Assembly (NCBI GenBank): GCA_017408535.1
Contig: JAFQUL010000181.1
Coordinates: forward strand, 1-19,968
Origin: Clostridia bacterium
GTDB taxonomy: Bacteria; Bacillota; Clostridia; Oscillospirales; CAG-272
Direction of reading: 5' to 3'
Length of the DNA: 19,968 nucleotides
The notes beneath the pieces were generated by a model. The model was not told the origin of the DNA, did not search any database, and worked only from the letters and a program-made list of their open reading frames with translations. Position numbers and translations under genes: made by a program. This document shows, in pieces, positions 15,576-19,968 of this stretch. Numbering within the stretch: position 1 is the first letter of the stretch; each line of letters starts with the position of its first letter.

Positions 15576-16306
15576 TCTTTTATTCCTCCTTTATTTACGA
15601 TAGTTCCTATTTCTTCTCCCATAACCGCTCTGTAAATGTTCTCGGGATTATCGAGGCCGAATACGAGGATCGGGATATTGTTATCCATACTGAATGAGGT
15701 TGCGGTACTGTCCATTGCGGAAAGTCCCTGACGGAGAATATCCATATAGTCGATGGAATCCAGCTTGGTGGCCATAGGATCCTTCTTGGGGTCAGCTGTA
15801 TATACACCGTCGATATTCTTTGCGAGAAGCACGATATCTGCATTTATCTCAGCAGCACGAAGAACTGCCGCAGTATCGGTAGATATAAACGGAATACCAA
15901 GACCGCATCCGAAAATGATGACCCTGTCCTTTTCAAGATGTGAAACCGCCTTGTTTCTGATATAGGGTTCAGCAAACTCGTGCATGTCTATAGCGGTCAT
16001 TACACGGGTCTCAATACCCTCGTGCTGGAAAACATCCTGAAGAGCAAGAGAGTTAATGGTGGTTGCAAGCATACCCATATGATCTGCTCTTGTACGGTCC
16101 ATATTTTTACCGTGACGGCCGCGCCAGATATTGCCCGCACCGACAATAATACCTATCTGTACTCCCTCAGCAAGACACTTCTTGATAACGTTTGCGATAT
16201 CGACTATAAAGTCAAAGTCGAGCACGCCGCCATCCTTATCCGAAAGTGCTTCACCGGAAAGCTTGAGTAACACGCGTTTGTATTTAGGTGCCTTTGTTTC
16301 GCTCAT
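15572..16306 (-). CDS. pyrH: PyrH, UMP kinase
   Basis: Hexameric amino-acid-kinase-fold enzyme phosphorylating UMP to UDP. 244 residues. LLKLSGEAL (13-21) and VGAGNIWRGR (55-64) form the phosphate loops, TRADHMGMLAT (72-82) contributes to UMP and effector sites, and NIDGVYTADPKKDP (164-177) binds the nucleotide. The uridine loop reads GCGLGIPFISTD (133-144); the best-known family members have GTGNP here, so Thr and Asn are replaced by Leu and Ile. Similar hydrophobic versions are, from memory, found in actinobacterial PyrH, so function is probably kept. ATG at 16306 follows GGAGGAC, and a promoter lies upstream at 16362-16390. Confidence 0.97.
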   Translation of the reverse strand: MSETKAPKYKRVLLKLSGEALSDKDGGVLDFDFIVDIANVIKKCLAEGVQIGIIVGAGNIWRGRHGKNMDRTRADHMGMLATTINSLALQDVFQHEGIETRVMTAIDMHEFAEPYIRNKAVSHLEKDRVIIFGCGLGIPFISTDTAAVLRAAEINADIVLLAKNIDGVYTADPKKDPMATKLDSIDYMDILRQGLSAMDSTATSFSMDNNIPILVFGLDNPENIYRAVMGEEIGTIVNKGGIKE

Positions 16307-16361
16307 GTTAGTCCTCCGCGCTTTTATTTTATATTAACCTAAAAATAATTATACTATATAT

Positions 16362-16390
16362 ATTTTACTCCATCTTTTAATTTTTGTAAA
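16362..16390 (-). promoter_or_regulatory. Predicted sigma-A promoter of pyrH-frr
   Basis: TTTACA (16390-16385, 5/6), 17-bp spacer, TAAAAT (16367-16362, 5/6), predicted start near 16355, leaving about 50 nt of AT-rich leader. A second perfect TATAAT lies at 16353-16348 with no good -35. It sits just after the tsf terminator, so pyrH is independently transcribed. Confidence 0.75.
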
Positions 16391-16402
16391 TAACATTTTA
16401 AT

Positions 16403-16442
16403 AAAAAAACAGATAACTCGCGATTTTTTCGCGAGTTATCTG
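16403..16442 (-). terminator. Strong intrinsic terminator after tsf
   Basis: A perfect 14-bp stem, CAGATAACTCGCGA (16410-16423) with TCGCGAGTTATCTG (16429-16442), and a 5-nt loop. In the minus direction it is followed by seven T (16409-16403). On the plus side it is followed by A's only, so it is one-directional. It ends the rpsB-tsf transcript 16 bp after the tsf stop. Confidence 0.94.
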
Positions 16443-16458
16443 AAAAAAGTTCAAATTA

Positions 16459-17388
16459 TTACTTGTTTATAAGCTTTGCGATCTCGTCGCCGAGGTTTTC
16501 CTCACGCTTCTGAAGGCCTTCGCCCTTCTCGAAACGGGTAAAGCCAGCAACTTTGATAGCACCGCCGAATGTCTTAGCGGTAGCCTCAACGTACTTGCCA
16601 ACGGTGAGAGAGTCGTCCTTAACGTAAGCCTGCTCAATGAGACAGTTGTTCTCGTAGAACTTACCGATTCTACCGGTTACCATCTTCTCAATGATGTTGT
16701 CGGGCTTGTTTGCGTTCTTGGGATCGTTCTTGATCTGGCTGATAAGGATAGCCTTCTCCTCCTCGATAACGGAAGCGGGAACGGAATCCTTGTTAAGGTA
16801 TGCAACGGGGAATGCCGCAACCTGAAGAGCAATGTTCTTAGCGAATTCTGCGAAGCCCTCGTTGGACTTAGCTGCATCGTCAGCCTCAAACTTGATAACA
16901 ACACCGATGCTGCCCTTACCGTGAATGTAAGTGCTGAGAGTGCCCTTGATAATCTCGAAGCGGCGGATATTCATGTTCTCACCGATGGTGAAGATCATAT
17001 CCTTGATCTTACCGTCAACGGTGAAATCGGTATCAAGATAGTTCATTGCAAGAAGAGCGTCAACGTCAGCAGGCTCTTCCTTGATGATGGTGGTAAGAAG
17101 TCCCTGAACGAACTCCTGGAAGGTTGCATTCTTAGCAACGAAGTCGGTCTCGGAGTTAACCTCGATGATAGCTGCCTTGCCGCTTGCCTCATCGTACATA
17201 ATGTCAACGATACCCTCGGATGCGATACGGTCTGCCTTCTTTGCGGAAACTGCAAGACCTCTCTCACGAAGTACCTTTACTGCTTCATCAAAATTACCGT
17301 CGGTCTCAACAAGTGCCTTCTTGCACTCCATCATACCGCAACCGGTCTTTGCTCTGAGCTCTGCAACCTGCTTTGCACTAATAGCCAT
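16459..17388 (-). CDS. tsf: Tsf, elongation factor Ts
   Basis: Guanine nucleotide exchange factor for EF-Tu. 309 residues, normal for the longer bacterial form. The N-terminal UBA-like domain has LRAKTGCGMMECKKAL (11-26), and the core starts with NSETDFVAKN (78-87), whose TDFVAKN segment inserts next to the EF-Tu nucleotide site. ATG at 17388 is 9 nt after AAGGAG. It is co-transcribed with rpsB across a 47-bp gap and ends at the terminator at 16403-16442. Confidence 0.98.
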   Translation of the reverse strand: MAISAKQVAELRAKTGCGMMECKKALVETDGNFDEAVKVLRERGLAVSAKKADRIASEGIVDIMYDEASGKAAIIEVNSETDFVAKNATFQEFVQGLLTTIIKEEPADVDALLAMNYLDTDFTVDGKIKDMIFTIGENMNIRRFEIIKGTLSTYIHGKGSIGVVIKFEADDAAKSNEGFAEFAKNIALQVAAFPVAYLNKDSVPASVIEEEKAILISQIKNDPKNANKPDNIIEKMVTGRIGKFYENNCLIEQAYVKDDSLTVGKYVEATAKTFGGAIKVAGFTRFEKGEGLQKREENLGDEIAKLINK

Positions 17389-17435
17389 TTTGATATTCTC
17401 CTTTAATAATTTTATTTGACAGATAAGATCAATAA

Positions 17436-17520
17436 TTACTCAGCGTCAACTGCTGCAGCCTCAACTGCATCTGCCTCAGCCTCTGCATCTGCGGGAGCCT
17501 CTGCATCCTCTGCAAGCTGC
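17436..17520 (-). repeat. Low-complexity repeats encoding the S2 tail
   Basis: GCCTCTGCATC occurs exactly at 17479-17489 and 17497-17507, 18 bp apart, within a run of degenerate repeats of the TCAACTGC/GCATCTGC kind. They encode the Ala/Glu/Asp tail of S2. The unit is in frame, so copy-number change would lengthen or shorten the tail without a frameshift. Confidence 0.6.
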
Positions 17521-18203
17521 TCACCCTGCTTACCCTCGATAACTGCATCAGCAAGTACGGAGGAGATAAGCTTGATAGCGCGGATAGCGTCATCGTTACC
17601 GGGAATGATGTAGTCAGCATCGTCAGGATCGCAGTTGGTATCAACGATAGCGATTACGGGAATACCAAGCTTCTTAGCCTCTGCAACTGCATTCTTCTCC
17701 TTGCGGGGATCAACTATAAAGATAGCGGAAGGAAGCTCAGTCATGGTCTTGATACCGCCAAGGTTACGCTCAAGATCCATTCTCTCCTTCTGAAGTCCGG
17801 CAACTTCCTTCTTGGTAAGAAGGTCAAAGGTTCCGTCCTCAGCCATCTTCTCAAGGTTGGTAAGACGGTTGATGCTCTTCTTGATGGTCTTGAAGTTGGT
17901 CATCATACCACCGAGCCAACGAACGTTTACGTAGTGCATGCCGCAACGCTCAGCCTCATCCTTGATAGCGTCAGCAGCCTGCTTCTTGGTACCTACGAAA
18001 AGGATGGTACCGTTCTCGGCAGCGATGTCGCGAACGAACATATAAGCTTCCTCGAACTTCTTAACGGTCTTCTGAAGGTCGATTATATAGATACCGTTTC
18101 TTTCGGTAAAGATATACTCGGCCATTTTGGGGTTCCAGCGTCTTGTGTGGTGTCCGAAATGTACACCTGCTTCAAGGAGCTGCTTAATAGAAATAACAGA
18201 CAT
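17436..18203 (-). CDS. rpsB: RpsB, 30S ribosomal protein S2
   Basis: Small-subunit protein bound near the 16S head/body junction. 255 residues with the S2 signatures LLEAGVHFGHHTRRWNPKM (9-27), FVGTKKQA (69-76), VRWLGGMMTNF (93-103) and PVIAIVDTNCDP (181-192). The core ends near 227. The last 28 residues are a low-complexity tail of almost only Ala, Glu and Asp, encoded by imperfectly repeated DNA. ATG at 18203 follows AAGGAGG. First gene of the rpsB-tsf operon, with a structured leader that may mediate autoregulation. Confidence 0.98.
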   Translation of the reverse strand: MSVISIKQLLEAGVHFGHHTRRWNPKMAEYIFTERNGIYIIDLQKTVKKFEEAYMFVRDIAAENGTILFVGTKKQAADAIKDEAERCGMHYVNVRWLGGMMTNFKTIKKSINRLTNLEKMAEDGTFDLLTKKEVAGLQKERMDLERNLGGIKTMTELPSAIFIVDPRKEKNAVAEAKKLGIPVIAIVDTNCDPDDADYIIPGNDDAIRAIKLISSVLADAVIEGKQGEQLAEDAEAPADAEAEADAVEAAAVDAE

Positions 18204-18325
18204 TTTTATGTCCTCCTTCGGTTATTCCACCACAGCGTTTTTTAACGCGGTAAGCCGTGTACGGCACCTTCGCGCACAGACGCTGTGTGTGTTATTTGCC
18301 GCGCCTATTTCCGTCAGCGCAAGCA
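18204..18325 (-). promoter_or_regulatory. Structured 5' leader of rpsB-tsf, candidate autoregulatory RNA
   Basis: Between predicted start and rpsB lies about 120 nt, more GC-rich than its flanks, with several perfect complementarities. Long-range: CACAGCGT at 18231-18238 and ACGCTGTG at 18280-18287. Enclosed: a hairpin GCCG/CGGC (18254-18265) extended by GGT/ACC (18249-18268) past a two-nt bulge. Competing local hairpins: GCGTT/AACGC (18235-18248) and CACAG/CTGTG (18275-18287). A further stem TTGC/GCAA is at 18296-18322. The long stem and the two local hairpins share bases, so they exclude each other. The SD follows directly. S2 autoregulates rpsB in E. coli through its leader; here that role is inference. 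Confidence 0.5.
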
Positions 18326-18331
18326 GAGTAT

Positions 18332-18360
18332 ATTTTACCATTAAATTCTCTTGTTTGCAA
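18332..18360 (-). promoter_or_regulatory. Predicted sigma-A promoter of rpsB-tsf
   Basis: TTGCAA (18360-18355, 4/6), 17-bp spacer, TAAAAT (18337-18332, 5/6) with TGG directly before it (extended -10). Predicted start near 18325. AT-rich tracts lie further upstream, as in many strong ribosomal-protein promoters. Confidence 0.72.
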
Positions 18361-18450
18361 GTGTTATTTTCGTGTTAACAGAAAATTTACAATTATTTTT
18401 TTGCATTCCGCCAAAAAGAGGAATATTCTGCTAACACAAGGAGGAATAAA
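18361..18450 (+). other. Divergent rpsB/yunB intergenic region
   Basis: Holds the upstream part of the rpsB promoter and the yunB 5' region. GTGTTA occurs twice in the same orientation 11 bp apart (18361-18366, 18372-18377), the second within palindrome TGTTAACA (18373-18380), and once inverted (18432-18437). The yunB ribosome site is AAGGAGG at 18439-18445. YunB is under sigma-E in B. subtilis, but I could not find a convincing sigma-E or sigma-A promoter for it. Confidence 0.45.
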
Positions 18451-19176
18451 ATGCGTCCCCGTTACAAATTTTCTAAAAAAGCTAAAAGAAAAACTGTGTT
18501 TTTCCGGCTTACCGCAATTCTGTCGGTAATGATCTTTATCCTCTCTTCCCTGTCCTGCAGCTTCAGCCGGCGTCTTGCTCCCCTCATACAAAGTATGGCC
18601 GAGGCAAAAGCCAGGGAAACTGCACTGCAAGTAATAAACGAGAGTATAAACCGCCGTTTGTCCGAAGGGATGTCCACATACGATTCTCTGTCAGAGATAA
18701 CATATAACACCGAAGGCTCAGTGTCTCTGATAAAAAACAACATTCAAAAAATAAACGAAGAGCGAGCGAAAATATCGCTGTATATACTTTCGGAATATAA
18801 AAACACGGATATGGAGACCAGCGTACCGGTAGGAACCGTCAGCGGAATAGATATCTTCTCGGGACTTGGTCCGGATATATCAGTCAAGCTGTCGTCCGCC
18901 CCCGCTATAACCACCGACGTTTACAATGAATTTATTGATGCGGGAATAAATCAGACCCTGCACCGGATCATGCTCAAGGTCAGTATTGATACAACTGTCA
19001 TGGTTCCCTCCTCCACCTTTACAGTAAACACCACCTCCTCTGTGTGTATCGCCGAGACGGTCATCGTTGGCAAGGTGCCTGATGCGTACACCGAGATCCA
19101 CCGTGCGGGAGAGTCGGTATCTGAGAGTGATATCGACGACATATATGACTTTGGCGCAACACTTGATAACAAATGA
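18451..19176 (+). CDS. yunB: YunB-like sporulation protein
   Basis: 241 residues. A basic N terminus, then a membrane anchor at about 18-37, then an extracytoplasmic or intermembrane domain. Segments shared with YunB of endospore formers: ETALQVINESINRRL (56-70), VSLIKNNIQKIN (91-102), VPVGTVSG (125-132), GLGPDISVK (138-146), DAGINQTLHRI (163-173) and ETVIVGKVPDAY (202-213). In B. subtilis the gene is transcribed by sigma-E in the mother cell and its biochemical role is unknown. It points to a spore-forming ancestry. ATG at 18451 follows AAGGAGG. It is transcribed away from rpsB and has no clear terminator after it. Confidence 0.9.
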   Translation: MRPRYKFSKKAKRKTVFFRLTAILSVMIFILSSLSCSFSRRLAPLIQSMAEAKARETALQVINESINRRLSEGMSTYDSLSEITYNTEGSVSLIKNNIQKINEERAKISLYILSEYKNTDMETSVPVGTVSGIDIFSGLGPDISVKLSSAPAITTDVYNEFIDAGINQTLHRIMLKVSIDTTVMVPSSTFTVNTTSSVCIAETVIVGKVPDAYTEIHRAGESVSESDIDDIYDFGATLDNK

Positions 19177-19212
19177 CAAAAAATAAATTTTTTTACAATA
19201 TTGAAAACACTA

Positions 19213-19241
19213 TTGATATAAAAATTTTTTTATGGTAAAAT
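19213..19241 (+). promoter_or_regulatory. Predicted sigma-A promoter of the DivIVA-like gene
   Basis: TTGATA (19213-19218, 5/6), 17-bp spacer, TAAAAT (19236-19241, 5/6) with TGG directly before it (extended -10). Predicted start near 19248, about 25 nt before the ATG. The spacer is almost pure A/T. The -10 region ATGGTAAAAT is identical to that of rpsB. Confidence 0.75.
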
Positions 19242-19272
19242 GTATTTACCGAATTTATGCCCGGAGGTCGTC

Positions 19273-19968
19273 ATGGGAGAAGATAATAAAAAGCTTTTTC
19301 GAAAATCCTTCAGAGGGTTTAAGAAGAATGATGTTTTCACATATATTGAAAAACTGAATGAGCAGTTCTCAAGCGAGCTTGAGGCAGAGAAGGCAACTGC
19401 GGAAAAGGAAAGAGAAAAAAACTCTGAGCTTCAAAACGAGCTCTCCTCTGCCAAAAACGAGCTTAGTATCTCCTCTGCCGAGCTGAAAACCATAAAAATG
19501 GATCTTTTTAACGCAAGCCGGGAAAAGTATGATCTTGAGACCGAGGTTGCCGAAGTAAAAGAGAAGCTGGCCGCAATCTCCGCGGAGACAGAAGAGGCAA
19601 AAGCCGAGCTCGCGTCTCTCAGAACCAGACTTGCAGAAGCGGAAAGTGATTCCGTTCTGAAGGACAACAGAATAAAAGAGCTTGAAAGCATAGAGCCGGC
19701 ACCAGATCCGGTAGATGCTTATGAGGAATCCGCAAAAATCATAAAAAGTGCGAAGATCGATGCTGCTGTGATCATTTCAAATGCGGAGCGTGAGGCAGGC
19801 TTTATCGCCGTGCGTTCAGAGAAACAGCGTCAGGCTATTGCGCAGATAATAGAAGAAGAGCTGACTGAGATCATCAACGAGTACGTTGACGATTATTCAA
19901 GCCGTACCAACGATATTTTCTCAGAGCTGTCGGTTGAATATAAGAAGCTCTATATCAAAAACGCAGAG
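19273..19968 (+). CDS. DivIVA-domain coiled-coil protein, 3'-truncated by window edge
   Basis: 232 codons are open to the last base with no stop, so the gene continues beyond the window. ATG at 19273 is 5 nt after GGAGGTC. Residues 9-28, FRKSFRGFKKNDVFTYIEKL, resemble the DivIVA/GpsB N-terminal membrane-binding and dimerisation motif. Residues about 30-140 are strongly coiled-coil (Glu/Lys/Ala/Leu-rich). A short proline linker (EPAPDPVD, about 143-150) separates this from a second helical part rich in Ala, Ile and Glu. Proteins of this kind act in polar growth, septum placement or spore polarity. The role here is unknown, and a plain structural coiled-coil protein cannot be excluded. Confidence 0.8.
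   Translation, partial: MGEDNKKLFRKSFRGFKKNDVFTYIEKLNEQFSSELEAEKATAEKEREKNSELQNELSSAKNELSISSAELKTIKMDLFNASREKYDLETEVAEVKEKLAAISAETEEAKAELASLRTRLAEAESDSVLKDNRIKELESIEPAPDPVDAYEESAKIIKSAKIDAAVIISNAEREAGFIAVRSEKQRQAIAQIIEEELTEIINEYVDDYSSRTNDIFSELSVEYKKLYIKNAE

Noticed and set aside
16403..16442. Bidirectional terminator
   Set aside because: The plus-strand side is followed by A's, not T's, and no plus-strand gene ends there.
18361..18450. Sigma-E promoter for yunB
   Set aside because: Looked for the -35/-10 pair expected for sigma-E; only poor matches with wrong spacing.
19431..19691. Minus-strand 86-codon Ser-rich frame
   Set aside because: It is the antisense of the DivIVA-like coiled-coil gene (Glu/Ala codons read as Ser/Leu).
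1..19968. Mobile element, CRISPR array, defence system or phage genes
   Set aside because: No transposase, integrase, direct-repeat array or foreign-looking block; all space is used by housekeeping genes.

Overview
The window is an ordinary-looking chromosomal segment of a low-to-moderate G+C Gram-positive bacterium, most likely a spore-forming Clostridia of the Oscillospiraceae/Ruminococcaceae type. The evidence is a PolC-type replicative polymerase, the Firmicutes gene string rpsB-tsf-pyrH-frr-uppS-cdsA-dxr-rseP-ispG-polC, a short-form HisG paired with HisZ, a YunB sporulation protein and a DivIVA-like protein. Strong GGAGG-type ribosome binding sites precede nearly every gene. I see no mobile element, CRISPR array, tRNA or rRNA.

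Positions 1-5471 (minus strand) hold a histidine biosynthesis operon read right to left: hisZ-hisG-hisD-hisC-hisB-hisH-hisA, with hisA cut by the left edge. Genes are joined by 1-8 bp overlaps or gaps of at most 16 bp. A near-consensus promoter (5508-5536) has a perfect 10-bp inverted repeat over its -10 box, so it looks repressor-controlled.

Positions 5554-18360 (minus strand) hold translation, envelope-lipid, isoprenoid and replication genes. rpsB-tsf is its own unit, with an extended -10 promoter, a structured leader of about 120 nt and a strong intrinsic terminator. pyrH-frr follows from its own promoter. After a 104-bp gap with two perfect inverted repeats comes uppS-cdsA-dxr-rseP-ispG-polC. 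Dxr and IspG act in the MEP isoprenoid pathway, UppS builds the C55 carrier from its products, CdsA makes CDP-diacylglycerol and RseP is a membrane protease.

Positions 18361-19968 (plus strand) are divergent: yunB (sporulation), then an unfinished DivIVA-domain coiled-coil gene with its own good promoter, running off the right edge.

No wholly new system is evident. The best leads are regulatory: the rpsB leader RNA, the his promoter/operator, and the frr-uppS hairpins.
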